From Lentisphaeria bacterium (GTDB lineage: Bacteria > Verrucomicrobiota > Lentisphaeria > Victivallales > UBA1829), in NCBI GenBank assembly GCA_017615635.1, contig JAFZZR010000110.1:1-52968 (forward strand): a DNA stretch of 52,968 bases, read 5' to 3'. Shown here piece after piece: positions 7,112-15,581 of the stretch. Numbering within the stretch: the stretch's first letter is position 1; every line of letters begins with the position of its first letter. The notes beneath the pieces are model-generated. The model had not been told where the DNA came from. It saw only the letters and a program-made list of their open reading frames with translations, and did not search any database. Position numbers and translations under genes: made by a program.

Positions 7112-9592
7112 ATGTATCAGGTACAGAAGCGGAACGGGAAAGTCGTAGATTTCAACATTTCGAAGATCGCCAACGCGATCCAGCTGGCATTCGATGCCCA
7201 GAAAAAACAGAGCAATCCTTCGGTCACGGATTTCCTGGCCCTGAAGGTTACGGCGGATTTCGAGCCGAAGATCCGGGAAGGTCTCATTTCGGTGGAAGAT
7301 ATCCAGGACAGCGTGGAGTCCGTCCTGGTTCAGGCCGGATATGCCGATGTGGCGAAAGCCTACATCATTTACCGCCGTCAGCATGAAAAACTGCGGAACG
7401 TCAAGACGTCGATCCTGGACTATAAGAAGACGGTGGATGACTATATCAAGGTGAACGACTGGCGTGTGAAGGAGAACTCCACCGTGACTTACTCCGTGGG
7501 CGGACTGATCCTCTCCAACTCCGGTGCGATCACGGCAAACTACTGGCTTTCCGAAGTCTACGACGAAGAAATCGCCAATGCCCATTACAACGCGGATATC
7601 CATATCCACGACCTTTCCATGCTGACCGGATACTGCGCCGGATGGTCTCTGAAGCAGCTGATCCAGCTGGGACTCGGCGGTGTCAGCGGCAAGATCACGT
7701 CCCGTCCCGCCAAGCACCTGGCCACGCTCTGCAACCAGATGGTCAACTTCCTGGGCATCATGCAGAACGAATGGGCGGGCGCACAGGCGTTTTCCTCCTT
7801 CGACACCTATCTGGCGCCCTTCGTGAAGGCGGACAACCTGAACTATGATCAGGTGAAGAAGTGCGTCGAATCCTTCATTTTCGGCGTCAATACGCCCTCC
7901 CGCTGGGGTACGCAGGCTCCGTTCTCAAACATCACGCTGGACTGGACCGTACCCAACGACCTGGCCGAACTGAACGCCATCGTGGGCGGCAAGGAAATGG
8001 ACTTCAAGTACAAGGACTGCAAGGCGGAAATGGATATGGTCAACAAGGCCTTCATCGAGACCATGATCGAAGGCGATGCCCACGGCCGCGGATTCCAGTA
8101 CCCGATCCCGACCTACTCCATCACCCGTGATTTCGACTGGGGCGAGACCGAGAACAACAAGCTGCTCTTCGAAATGACCGCCAAGTACGGGACGCCCTAC
8201 TTCTCCAACTACATCAACAGCGATATGGAACCCAGCGACGTCCGAAGCATGTGCTGCCGTCTCCGCCTCGACCTGCGGGAACTCCGCAAGAAATCGGGCG
8301 GATTCTTCGGAAGCGGCGAAAGCACCGGCTCCATCGGCGTGGTGACCATCAATATGCCCCGTATCGCCTACCTGGCCGCCAACGAGACGGATTTCTACAC
8401 CCGGCTTGACAAGCTCATGGATATCTCCGCGCGTTCGCTCAAGGTCAAACGCACGGTCATCACGAAGCTGCTGGACAGCGGGCTGTATCCCTACACGAAG
8501 CGCTATCTCGGCACCTTTGCAAACCATTTCTCCACCATCGGACTGGTGGGAATGAACGAGGCATGCCTCAACGCCAACTGGGTCCGCGAGGATCTCACCC
8601 ACGAAAAGGCCCAGGCGTTCACCCGGGACGTGCTCAACCACATGCGCGAACGTCTTTCCGACTACCAGGAGAAGTACGGCGACCTTTACAACCTGGAGGC
8701 GACTCCGGCGGAATCCACCGCCTACCGTCTGGCCAAGCACGACAAGAAACGCTTCACCGATATCGTCACCGCAGGCGCGGAAGGCGAGACTCCGTACTAC
8801 ACCAACAGCTCCCATCTGCCTGTGGGATTCACCGATGACATTTTCAGTGCGCTGGACATCCAGGACGATCTCCAGACTCTGTATACTTCTGGAACCGTCT
8901 TCCACGCCTTCCTGGGCGAGAAGCTGCCCACCTGGAAGAGCACGGCGAAGCTGGTCCGGAAGATCGCGGAAAACTACAAGCTGCCTTATTACACCATGTC
9001 GCCTACCTATTCGGTCTGCAAAAACGACGGGTATCTCTCCGGCGAGCAGTGGAACTGCCCGAAGTGCGGAGAGTCCACCGAGGTCTACAGCCGCATCACC
9101 GGATATTATCGGCCCGTTCAGAACTGGAACGACGGCAAGGCACAGGAATTCCGCGACCGTCAGGAATACAGCTTCGAGATTGCGCTGAAGAAAGAGCCCC
9201 GTCCGTACAAACCCTGCTGCGCCGATCATGCCGACGAACACGCCGACATCGCTCCGGCCGGTGTCCGTGAAGAGGTCGCACAGCCCGTTTCCAAGGCGCC
9301 CGCCGCTCCCGCGCCGGAGGCTCCTGCCGCCGCTGCGGAAGTCAAGGAGGCTGCTGCGGATCCTTCTCTGATCCTCTTCACCACGAAGACCTGTCCCAAC
9401 TGCAAGATGGCGAAGTTCTTCCTGGACAAGGGCGGATTCAAGTACGAAGTCCATCTGGCGGAAGACTCCCGCGAGGAGATCGGGAAGTTCGGGATCAAGC
9501 AGACTCCTACGCTGGTGATCCTCAATGGCGATAAGACGGACAAGATCGTCAATGTCTCCAATATCCGTAAATTCACCGAAGCGGGAGCCTGA
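7112..9592 (+). CDS. nrdD: Anaerobic (class III) ribonucleoside-triphosphate reductase with fused C-terminal redoxin domain
   Basis: This 826-residue enzyme reduces ribonucleotides to deoxyribonucleotides under anaerobiosis. Residues about 3-92 are an ATP-cone (allosteric dATP/ATP sensing). The catalytic barrel follows, with the MCCRL double cysteine at 381-382. The glycyl radical site is G664 in RITGYYRP, and a zinc site is formed by C636, C649 and C652 with a partner. The usual enzyme ends soon after the glycyl loop. Here an Ala/Pro-rich linker (about 715-750) joins a thioredoxin/glutaredoxin-like domain with redox CPNC (C761, C764) and a cis-proline TPTLVI. The next gene is a thioredoxin reductase. 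I infer that the enzyme carries its own electron donor instead of using formate. The reductant class would need biochemical proof. Confidence 0.95.
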   Translation: MYQVQKRNGKVVDFNISKIANAIQLAFDAQKKQSNPSVTDFLALKVTADFEPKIREGLISVEDIQDSVESVLVQAGYADVAKAYIIYRRQHEKLRNVKTSILDYKKTVDDYIKVNDWRVKENSTVTYSVGGLILSNSGAITANYWLSEVYDEEIANAHYNADIHIHDLSMLTGYCAGWSLKQLIQLGLGGVSGKITSRPAKHLATLCNQMVNFLGIMQNEWAGAQAFSSFDTYLAPFVKADNLNYDQVKKCVESFIFGVNTPSRWGTQAPFSNITLDWTVPNDLAELNAIVGGKEMDFKYKDCKAEMDMVNKAFIETMIEGDAHGRGFQYPIPTYSITRDFDWGETENNKLLFEMTAKYGTPYFSNYINSDMEPSDVRSMCCRLRLDLRELRKKSGGFFGSGESTGSIGVVTINMPRIAYLAANETDFYTRLDKLMDISARSLKVKRTVITKLLDSGLYPYTKRYLGTFANHFSTIGLVGMNEACLNANWVREDLTHEKAQAFTRDVLNHMRERLSDYQEKYGDLYNLEATPAESTAYRLAKHDKKRFTDIVTAGAEGETPYYTNSSHLPVGFTDDIFSALDIQDDLQTLYTSGTVFHAFLGEKLPTWKSTAKLVRKIAENYKLPYYTMSPTYSVCKNDGYLSGEQWNCPKCGESTEVYSRITGYYRPVQNWNDGKAQEFRDRQEYSFEIALKKEPRPYKPCCADHADEHADIAPAGVREEVAQPVSKAPAAPAPEAPAAAAEVKEAAADPSLILFTTKTCPNCKMAKFFLDKGGFKYEVHLAEDSREEIGKFGIKQTPTLVILNGDKTDKIVNVSNIRKFTEAGA

Positions 9593-9594
9593 GC

Positions 9595-10527
9595 ATGGCA
9601 GGAGACGAAAATCGCTTTGATGTCCTGATCGTGGGTGCCGGACCCGCCGGCATGACGGCCGCCGTCTACGCCCGTCGTGCGGGCAAGACGGTGATGATCC
9701 TGGAGAAGGATACGTTCGGCGGGCAGATCACCCACTCTCCGAAGATCGAAAACTATCCCGGCTTCCAGGCCATCAGCGGTGCGGAACTGGCCGATAAACT
9801 CGTCGATCAGGTCCTGGCTCTCAATGCCGGACTGGATGTGGACGCGGTGACCCGGATCGAAACCGAGGGCAACTGGAAGAAGGTCGTGACCGAACGTGCC
9901 GAATACTATGCCAAGGCGGTCATCGTGGCCGCCGGAGCGAAGCACCGGACGCTGGGGCTTCCCCGGGAAGAGGAGCTGACCGGCAACGGCATTTCCTATT
10001 GTGTCCTGTGCGACGGCGCGTTCTACAATGACAAACATGTGGCTGTCATCGGAGGCGGCAACAGTGCCATGCAGGATGCCGTCCTTCTTTCGGAGACCTG
10101 CAACCGCGTGACGATCATTCAGAATCTGGCATTCCTGACAGGGGAGGCGAGACTCATCGACAAGCTGAATTCCACCAGAAACGTGGATTTCATCTTCAAC
10201 ACGGTCGTCACCGGATTCGAGGGCGACCCCGTGCTGACGGGGATCCATCTCCGCAACACCATGGAGAATAAAGTTTCCCGGTTCGATGTGGACGGGATAT
10301 TCGTTGCCATCGGACAGCAGCCGGAAAATGAAGCCTTCCGGAGCGTCTGTCCGCTGAACGAGCAGGGATATATCCAGTCCGGAGAAGACTGCCTGACGGC
10401 TACGCCCGGCGTCTTTGCCGCGGGCGACTGCCGGGTCAAAACGGTCCGGCAGATCACGACGGCGGTGGGTGACGGCGCGGCGGCGGCGCTGGCCGCCTGC
10501 AAGTATATCGAGTCGGTCGTCTGGTAA
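9595..10527 (+). CDS. trxB: Thioredoxin-disulfide reductase (NADPH-dependent flavoprotein)
   Basis: The protein has 310 residues, the standard low-molecular-weight TrxR length. It has an FAD-binding GAGPAGMTAAVYA near residue 13, redox-active cysteines C136 and C139 in CVLCDG, an NADPH-binding GGGNSAMQDA and the C-terminal FAAGDCR FAD motif. CVLC replaces the common CATC. It starts two bases after the nrdD stop, so the two are translationally coupled. The likely substrate is the redoxin domain fused to NrdD, giving a closed chain from NADPH to FAD to CPNC to the NrdD cysteines. It may also serve free thioredoxins. A strong terminator follows 26 bases after the stop. Confidence 0.92.
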   Translation: MAGDENRFDVLIVGAGPAGMTAAVYARRAGKTVMILEKDTFGGQITHSPKIENYPGFQAISGAELADKLVDQVLALNAGLDVDAVTRIETEGNWKKVVTERAEYYAKAVIVAAGAKHRTLGLPREEELTGNGISYCVLCDGAFYNDKHVAVIGGGNSAMQDAVLLSETCNRVTIIQNLAFLTGEARLIDKLNSTRNVDFIFNTVVTGFEGDPVLTGIHLRNTMENKVSRFDVDGIFVAIGQQPENEAFRSVCPLNEQGYIQSGEDCLTATPGVFAAGDCRVKTVRQITTAVGDGAAAALAACKYIESVVW

Positions 10528-10553
10528 CGGACTGTAAAGAGAAAAAAGAACAT

Positions 10554-10590
10554 GGCGGGAGCCCGTTTTTCGGGAATCCGCCTTTTTTTT
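10554..10590 (+). terminator. Strong intrinsic terminator after trxB
   Basis: GGCGG (10554-10558) pairs with CCGCC (10578-10582). An inner CCCG/CGGG stem closes a T5 loop, and eight T residues follow (10583-10590). This ends the nrdG-nrdD-trxB unit. Confidence 0.9.
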
Positions 10591-10664
10591 GAAAGAAAAT
10601 CACGTTTTTTCGCCGTAAAATGCAGAGAATCGTGTTTTTTCTTTCAGTTTTTTTGTTTTTTTAC

Positions 10665-10692
10665 TTGATAACGCGAAAAAAACATTTATATT
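10665..10692 (+). promoter_or_regulatory. Promoter for the zinc-ribbon protein gene
   Basis: TTGATA (10665-10670), 16 bp, TATATT (10687-10692), 54 bases before the start codon and after T-rich sequence. It matches the recurring promoter form in this window. Confidence 0.6.
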
Positions 10693-10746
10693 GTCGGAGT
10701 CATGTGACTTTTTTGGATTATGTAGAATCTGCCAAGGTGTTGTGTT

Positions 10747-11343
10747 ATGTCAGAAGAAGCGATGATCAGAACAGTTTGTTCAAACTGCGGAATGGTTTAT
10801 GATCTGGACAGCAGTCTGATCGGTCAGTTCGGCGAGTGTGCCGAATGCGGTGCCGCTTTTCAAATCACGGATCAGACGGATTACGTGAATCAGATGCTGG
10901 CCGCTCAAGCCGCGCAGGCCGCGGCCGAACCGGAAGCCGCCCCCGAACCTGTATATGAACAGGCTGAAGCGCCCGTTTACGAACAGCCCGCCGAGCCGGA
11001 ACCGGCTGAGGCGCCCGTTTACGAACAGCCCGCCGAACCGGAACAGCCGCAGGATATTCCCGAGCAGGCCGCTCCGCAGGAAGGCGATGTCGTTATGGGT
11101 CAGGATGACGAAGCCGCGCCGACCAATACGGTGAAGCTTACACGTGTATCCCGCGCCGGAATGCTGCCGGAAGTGAAGGATAATCCCTTCAAGGTGGGCA
11201 CGATCAACGTCTCTTCCCAGACCGTTATCGGGTCCACGCATGGAAGCCGCCGCTTTACCACGAGCCGGAAGTTCTCCTCCGCCAGCCGCAGCACCTTCAC
11301 GCCGAAGCCCAAGAAGAAACACTGGTGGGAGTTCTGGAAGTAA
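10747..11343 (+). CDS. Zinc-ribbon protein with acidic repeat linker and basic C-terminus
   Basis: This 198-residue protein begins with a four-cysteine zinc ribbon (VCSNCG and ECAECG, residues about 10-40) of the MJ0042/zinc_ribbon_5 type. A long Glu/Pro/Ala-rich linker follows and includes a perfect-register 14-residue tandem repeat (AEAPVYEQPAEPEP). The last 65 residues are basic, with many Ser/Thr/Arg and ending KPKKKHWWEFWK. No transmembrane helix is present. A similar ribbon starts the Ser/Thr kinase encoded 3 kb downstream. In several bacterial groups such ribbons are found on envelope or signalling proteins. Threonines and serines in the C-terminal tail could be phosphorylation sites, but that is speculation. 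The start at 10747 has AAGGTG seven bases upstream. Function is unknown. Confidence 0.8.
   Translation: MSEEAMIRTVCSNCGMVYDLDSSLIGQFGECAECGAAFQITDQTDYVNQMLAAQAAQAAAEPEAAPEPVYEQAEAPVYEQPAEPEPAEAPVYEQPAEPEQPQDIPEQAAPQEGDVVMGQDDEAAPTNTVKLTRVSRAGMLPEVKDNPFKVGTINVSSQTVIGSTHGSRRFTTSRKFSSASRSTFTPKPKKKHWWEFWK
10963..11046 (+). repeat. Two tandem 42-bp in-frame repeats
   Basis: Units at 10963-11004 and 11005-11046 differ at only four or so bases and encode the 14-residue Ala/Glu/Pro/Tyr repeat of the zinc-ribbon protein linker. A related partial unit precedes them. Such repeats commonly vary in copy number. Confidence 0.85.
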
Positions 11344-11379
11344 GACGCGGGTCCGTCGTACTTTCTTTCCGGGGGGATC

Positions 11380-12306
11380 ATGTATTCTTTTCTGCTGGAG
11401 CTCTTCTGTTTCCTTCAGCTCGCCGCACCCTTCTCGTCTCTTCCGGAATTCCCGAAAGCTGTTCATTCTCCGGATGAGGCTGTCTTCATCCAGACAGAAT
11501 CCGGTCCCGCCCGGGATATTGCCGATCTGCTGGAAATGATACGCTTCACCTCGCCCGGATTGTATCAGCGTATCTGCAAAATGCCGAGGAAGGTTCTCCT
11601 CGAAGCGTTTCTCTCGGCCGCGGACAGCTGTGTGTCGGCAGAACCCGAGGCTGACACACAGGCGTCGTCCGCAGATCGGAAGATCAATGTTTTCCCCGGA
11701 CGGCTTCTGGAACGGAAGCGGGTCTTTTATCTCCGAGTGGACGGCTTGACGGAAGAGACGCTCGCCGGTGCGAAGGATGAACTTCTGCAATCCCTGTCCG
11801 CTTCCCCGTCCGCAATGATTCTGGATCTGCGGAATTCCGACAGCGGTGAATCGGATGGTCAATTCGCCATGGCGTTCCGTTTTTTCGAACTTCTGACTGA
11901 CGAGGCGAAAATCGCCGAATGGTATGGCCCGCGTCCCCTTGCCGTGCTCATCTCCGGAAAAACCTCCGGGGCCGTGGCGCTTCTGGCTTCACTTCTCGCA
12001 ACCGGCAGGGAGAAGGCCGTTACGATGGGCAGTTCCACATCCGGCAGCTGTTTTCCCTCGATCTCCGGGGAGGCTTGCGGGATCCGCTGGAAGATACCCT
12101 GGATCCCGGCGGAGTTGGCTGGTTCGGATATCCCGACCGGGAAACTGGACCCCGTATTTCCTTTTTCCGGCGCATCCGGGCAGATCGATTTCCGGAAGCT
12201 GGCCGATCCGCAGGCCGTGTCGGCGGATACCGTTCTTCGAGCCGCGCTGGATCTGACTCTTTCGCTGGATGTGCTGAAGAAACCGGAGAAGCCGGAGCCG
12301 AAATGA
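11380..12306 (+). CDS. Degenerate S41 (C-terminal processing peptidase-like) protein, probably exported
   Basis: The 308 residues start with a short hydrophobic segment (SFLLELFCFLQLAA) that may be a signal peptide, though basic N-terminal residues are lacking. From about residue 120 the order of elements recalls the S41 tail-specific protease core. A VFYLRVDGL strand is followed by a helix, then AMILDLRNSDSG, the position of the LDLRxNxGG motif. After it come PLAVLISGKTSGAVALLASLL (interrupted here) and VTMGSSTSG. In active enzymes the segment after the LVNxxSASA strand carries the catalytic Ser and a later Lys. Here it reads SGKTSGAVA, so catalysis is doubtful. There is no PDZ domain. It may be a non-catalytic scaffold or a substrate binder. 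It follows the zinc-ribbon gene by 36 bases with a GGGGGG ribosome site. Confidence 0.6.
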   Translation: MYSFLLELFCFLQLAAPFSSLPEFPKAVHSPDEAVFIQTESGPARDIADLLEMIRFTSPGLYQRICKMPRKVLLEAFLSAADSCVSAEPEADTQASSADRKINVFPGRLLERKRVFYLRVDGLTEETLAGAKDELLQSLSASPSAMILDLRNSDSGESDGQFAMAFRFFELLTDEAKIAEWYGPRPLAVLISGKTSGAVALLASLLATGREKAVTMGSSTSGSCFPSISGEACGIRWKIPWIPAELAGSDIPTGKLDPVFPFSGASGQIDFRKLADPQAVSADTVLRAALDLTLSLDVLKKPEKPEPK

Positions 12307-12325
12307 AACCGGGGCAGGGGGGGAC

Positions 12326-12350
12326 AAACGTTAAAAAAAGACGTTTTTTT
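12326..12350 (+). terminator. Weak terminator candidate
   Basis: AAACGT (12326-12331) and ACGTTT (12341-12346) form a 6-bp stem with an A-rich loop, followed by T residues. It is AT-rich and low in stability, so termination may be partial. Confidence 0.4.
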
Positions 12351-12362
12351 ATAAAAAAGATT

Positions 12363-12390
12363 TTGTTTTTTAGCAGGATTGAAGTATATT
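12363..12390 (+). promoter_or_regulatory. Promoter for the TPR-LysM lipoprotein gene
   Basis: TTGTTT (12363-12368), 16 bp, TATATT (12385-12390), about 108 bases before the ATG. The long leader may hold further control, but I see no clear structure in it. Confidence 0.45.
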
Positions 12391-12497
12391 GACGAAATTG
12401 ACAAAACATCCGGCAAGTTCTTCAAAGCCGCATCTTTTGTCGGTCTCGTCCGTTACAGAAAAAATCCGCAACATAATTAAGGAAAGGTGAAAAAAAC

Positions 12498-13325
12498 ATG
12501 AAGAAGAACAGCCTCGTTCTTTCCATGCTGGCTGCCGGCGGACTTCTCTTCTGCGCCGCGTGCAACAATGACTATACGGGGAAGGAGAATTCACATCCTC
12601 TTTTTGCCAAGGGAATGTCTTTGAAGTCCAGCCAGAATTACTCCAAAGCCAAAGATGCGTTCGAAGGATTCCTCGCCTTGTGCCCGAAGTCCGCACGGAC
12701 TCATCAGGAGCTGGCGGAACTGTACAACGACTATCTGGGCGATTATATCCGTGCCGTGTATCATTATGAACGGTACATCGAATACGGGAAACTCAGCGAT
12801 ATCGACAGGAAAGACGTCCGCAAGCTCATCGACGGCTGCAAAAAGAAATTCTATGAAAGATATCAGCAGGAAAACGGCCTTGCTCCGCTTCCCTCGGACG
12901 CTGCTGCCGGATCCGTCTCTTCGCAGGATGTCCAGGAGCTGGAAAACGGTCTTGTCGCCGCCCGCCAGATGCAGACGGTCCTGACGGAAAAGTGCCGTAC
13001 TCTCCTTGCCGAAAAGAAACGGTTGGAAGCCGAGCTCAAGGCTGTGGTTTCCTCCCGGTCTGCGGATAAGAAAAGGAATGTGCCTTCCGGCGCCCAGAAT
13101 CTGTCGCCCGTCCGGGTCCCCGCTGTTGTTCCGCAAACCACAGCGGACACCGATGGCGTCCGGACGTATAAGGTTCAGGCCGGCGAAACGCTCAGTATGA
13201 TCGCACGGAAATTTTTTGGAAAATCTTCCGCATGGAAGACGATCCGGGATGCCAATCCGGGCGAGATCGGGCCGGACGGTGTTGTCCGCGCAGGACAGGT
13301 GATCCGCATTCCCGCCGCGGAATAA
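12498..13325 (+). CDS. Lipoprotein with TPR-like helices and C-terminal LysM domain
   Basis: This 275-residue protein starts at an ATG with a strong AAGGAAAGGTG site. The signal peptide (MKKNSLVLSMLAAGGLLF) leads to a probable lipidated Cys in FCAACNN; the lipobox is imperfect because of Cys at -3. Residues about 33-115 form paired helices of TPR type (FAKGMSLKSSQNYSKAKDAF). A coiled-coil-like region (about 145-185) and a linker lead to a LysM domain (about 226-273, YKVQAGETLSMIARKFFG to AGQVIRIP). LysM binds peptidoglycan glycan strands, so the protein probably tethers a membrane to the wall and presents a TPR surface. It resembles YbgF/CpoB-type or outer-membrane assembly lipoproteins only in general plan. 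The next lipoprotein gene begins 34 bases later. Confidence 0.82.
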   Translation: MKKNSLVLSMLAAGGLLFCAACNNDYTGKENSHPLFAKGMSLKSSQNYSKAKDAFEGFLALCPKSARTHQELAELYNDYLGDYIRAVYHYERYIEYGKLSDIDRKDVRKLIDGCKKKFYERYQQENGLAPLPSDAAAGSVSSQDVQELENGLVAARQMQTVLTEKCRTLLAEKKRLEAELKAVVSSRSADKKRNVPSGAQNLSPVRVPAVVPQTTADTDGVRTYKVQAGETLSMIARKFFGKSSAWKTIRDANPGEIGPDGVVRAGQVIRIPAAE

Positions 13326-13359
13326 GGATCGGAGACGATAACAAGAGTAGGTCGGGATC

Positions 13360-14013
13360 ATGATGAAAAACACTCTGAGGTTGTTCGCCCTGCCGGTCTC
13401 CTGCGCGGCACTGTTCCTTTCCGCCGGATGTTCCGGACTGCTGCCGGATCCCGAATATCACGAAACGGTCACGTACGATCTCGGTTTGCCCGAGGTTCGT
13501 AAGCCGCTTCCGTTCCCGCTGGTGATCCGCCCGTTCTCCGCTGACACCTCCGCCCGCTACAAGATGCTGTTCCGCAGCGGCGAGCGGCTGGTGCCCGATG
13601 AGTTCGCCCGCTGGAGCCGGACTCCTGCGGAAATGCTCACGAGATATTGCCGGATCGCTTTTTCCCGCAGTCTGGACCGCATACCGGCAGACACGCCGGC
13701 CCGCGAATATCTGCTGACGGGATCGGTTCTTGCTTGTGAAACGGATCTGACGGCCAGCGTTTCCCGGCTCTATGTAAAATGCGCTCTGTGCGATTCGGAA
13801 AGAGATTTCCAGGTTCTCTGGTCAAAAACCTATTTCATCTCCGAGCCCGTCACGATCTCCAAAGAGGCTCCGGGGAAGGGGGCGGCCGATTCCATGCGCA
13901 GGGCTGCAGAGAAGCTCGTGCAGGATCTTGATCAGGATCTTTCCGGCCTTGCCGACCGGCTGAAGGCTGACGGGAAGAAACTTCCCGCGGAATCTCCTGC
14001 CAAAGGAAAATAA
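13360..14013 (+). CDS. ABC-type transport auxiliary lipoprotein (PqiC/DUF330-like)
   Basis: The 217 residues open with a signal peptide and a good lipobox (LSAGC) giving a lipidated Cys at about residue 24. The mature part reads YDLGLP, then PLVIRPFSADTSAR, YKMLFRSGERLVPDEFARW and MLTRYCRIAFSRS. That is the element order of the ABC-type transport auxiliary component family, to which PqiC and Mla-type lipoproteins belong. Those proteins work with MlaD/MCE proteins in lipid traffic between membranes. Neither the ABC nor the MCE partner is encoded nearby, which is unusual. Two ATG codons are adjacent; the first is chosen. Neighbours are another lipoprotein and a membrane kinase, so an envelope-maintenance role is likely. 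Confidence 0.78.
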   Translation: MMKNTLRLFALPVSCAALFLSAGCSGLLPDPEYHETVTYDLGLPEVRKPLPFPLVIRPFSADTSARYKMLFRSGERLVPDEFARWSRTPAEMLTRYCRIAFSRSLDRIPADTPAREYLLTGSVLACETDLTASVSRLYVKCALCDSERDFQVLWSKTYFISEPVTISKEAPGKGAADSMRRAAEKLVQDLDQDLSGLADRLKADGKKLPAESPAKGK

Positions 14014-14038
14014 ACATTTCTAGGGAAGGGGGCGCATT

Positions 14039-15484
14039 GTGCGCTTCAGCTGTCCGTTCTGTCGTTTTACGGTTTCCGTTGAAGATTCCGCGAAGGGTTC
14101 CCGCACGGTCTGTCCGGGATGCGGAAAGAATGTACTCGTACCTTCCGGCCGCTTCGATGAAGGATGTATCATCGGCGATTTCATCATCAACTCGCACCTG
14201 GGACGCGGCTCCATCGGGGACGTGTACAAGGCGACGCAGATCTCGCTTGACCGGCCGGTTGCACTGAAGATTCTGACGCCGAAATTCATGACGGAAAAAG
14301 GCGTGGCGGATTTTCTGAAGGAGGCACGTGCGGCAGCGCCCCTGAGCCACAACAATCTGGTGCAGTCGTATGCCGTCGGTATGGACGACGGATACATCTA
14401 CATGGCCATGACGTACATCAAGGGGGAAACGCTCGGAGCCCGTCTGAAACGGGAAGGGCGGATCCCCGTAGATGAAGCGCTGCATATCGTTCAGCAGGTG
14501 GCCGAGGCTCTGTATTATGCATGGTCCGAGTGCCGGATCATCCACCGGGACGTGAAGCCGGAGAACATCATGCTGACGGAAAACGGCGTGGTGAAGCTGA
14601 CGGATCTGGGACTGGCCATGACGCAGCGTGAATGGCGCGAGGATATGGATATCTCCGGGAGCCCCTCCTACATGAGCCCGGAACAGTTCGCCGGGGCGAA
14701 GCTGGATACGCGAAGCGACATCTACAGTCTCGGAATCACGCTTTACCAGATGATCTCCGGGCAGCTCCCCTTCAATGCCGATACCGTCACCACCCTGGCT
14801 CATCAGCATTTCGAAACGAAAGCCGTTCCGCTGGATTCCGTCATACCCGGCGTCCCTCCGCGGGTCGTTGCACTTGTCCGGAAGATGATGGCGAAATGTG
14901 CGGCGGACAGGTTTTCCGATATGGAGGAACTTCTCCGGGAGATATGGACGATCCGTCAGCGTACGGCGCCCAACCGGGATATGGTCCCCGATGTGCACAC
15001 CATTTCCGTCAAGCGTCTTGATTACGATTTCCAGAACGTTCCGTCCCGGCAATCCCATGGCAGGTCTGCCGTCTCGAAAACAGGACAGGCAGCCTCCGGT
15101 ATCCTTCAGCCGCCGGGCACGGCTGGGGACGGGAGGAGGGCATCCTCGTTCAAGGTCATCCTGATCAGTGTTTTCGCCGTGCTGGCTGTTCTTCTTCTGG
15201 CCGCGTTCGGATTGATGCATCTGCAGGAATCGCGCTGGATCAAGATGATCGAGCATGATCTGAACTCATTCGAAAGTCTCGCCGCCGATCCAGCCTGTCC
15301 GCTTGACCGTCTGGAGCAGGAGGCTTCGACTCTTCAGCGAAAATACGAAAAGGATTTTCAGCGGATCCCCTGTTTCCGCTACGCGCCGGACCGGATCCGG
15401 TATCTGCTGATGACGCGGCGCATGGACGAGTCGGGATCCCGTTCGGAAGCGACGGAAGGCGGCAGCGGGGCAAAACCTCGCTGA
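14039..15484 (+). CDS. Membrane-anchored Ser/Thr protein kinase with N-terminal zinc ribbon
   Basis: The start is GTG at 14039 with an AGGGAAGGGGG site. Of 481 residues, 1-35 form a four-Cys zinc ribbon (CPFC and CPGC). Residues about 45-305 are a Hanks-type kinase. Its marks are the Gly-rich loop GRGSIGDVYKA, the ATP-binding K77, the catalytic HRDVKPEN with D171, DLG at 189-191 in place of DFG, and MSPEQFAG in the activation segment. A single transmembrane helix (about 372-394) is followed by an extracytoplasmic tail of about 85 residues without PASTA repeats. It phosphorylates proteins on Ser/Thr, with the tail as possible sensor. DLG is common in bacterial kinases of this group. It follows the auxiliary lipoprotein gene by 25 bases, and mraY with its own promoter follows. 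Confidence 0.92.
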   Translation: MRFSCPFCRFTVSVEDSAKGSRTVCPGCGKNVLVPSGRFDEGCIIGDFIINSHLGRGSIGDVYKATQISLDRPVALKILTPKFMTEKGVADFLKEARAAAPLSHNNLVQSYAVGMDDGYIYMAMTYIKGETLGARLKREGRIPVDEALHIVQQVAEALYYAWSECRIIHRDVKPENIMLTENGVVKLTDLGLAMTQREWREDMDISGSPSYMSPEQFAGAKLDTRSDIYSLGITLYQMISGQLPFNADTVTTLAHQHFETKAVPLDSVIPGVPPRVVALVRKMMAKCAADRFSDMEELLREIWTIRQRTAPNRDMVPDVHTISVKRLDYDFQNVPSRQSHGRSAVSKTGQAASGILQPPGTAGDGRRASSFKVILISVFAVLAVLLLAAFGLMHLQESRWIKMIEHDLNSFESLAADPACPLDRLEQEASTLQRKYEKDFQRIPCFRYAPDRIRYLLMTRRMDESGSRSEATEGGSGAKPR

Positions 15485-15512
15485 AAAATGCAGAAAAAGG
15501 CTCTTCCCCGCC

Positions 15513-15540
15513 TTGCTTTTTCGAAAAGAAATACTATAAT
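15513..15540 (+). promoter_or_regulatory. Promoter of mraY
   Basis: TTGCTT (15513-15518), 16 bp, consensus TATAAT (15535-15540), 41 bases before the mraY start. It separates mraY transcription from the kinase operon. Confidence 0.7.
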
Positions 15541-15581
15541 ACCCTTCGTTTTAAGAGTACAAAAATGCGAAGAGGAGCGCC

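Noticed and set aside
7925..9454. 509-residue open frame on the minus strand within nrdD
   Set aside because: It is the antisense of a strongly conserved enzyme. GC-rich codon use keeps the opposite strand free of stops; no start signal or family match.
10620..10802. 60-residue frame before the zinc-ribbon gene
   Set aside because: It crosses the promoter and overlaps the next start in another frame; composition is that of T-rich intergenic DNA.
10963..11046. CRISPR-like repeat
   Set aside because: The two repeats are directly tandem, in frame and encode a protein linker; there are no spacers.
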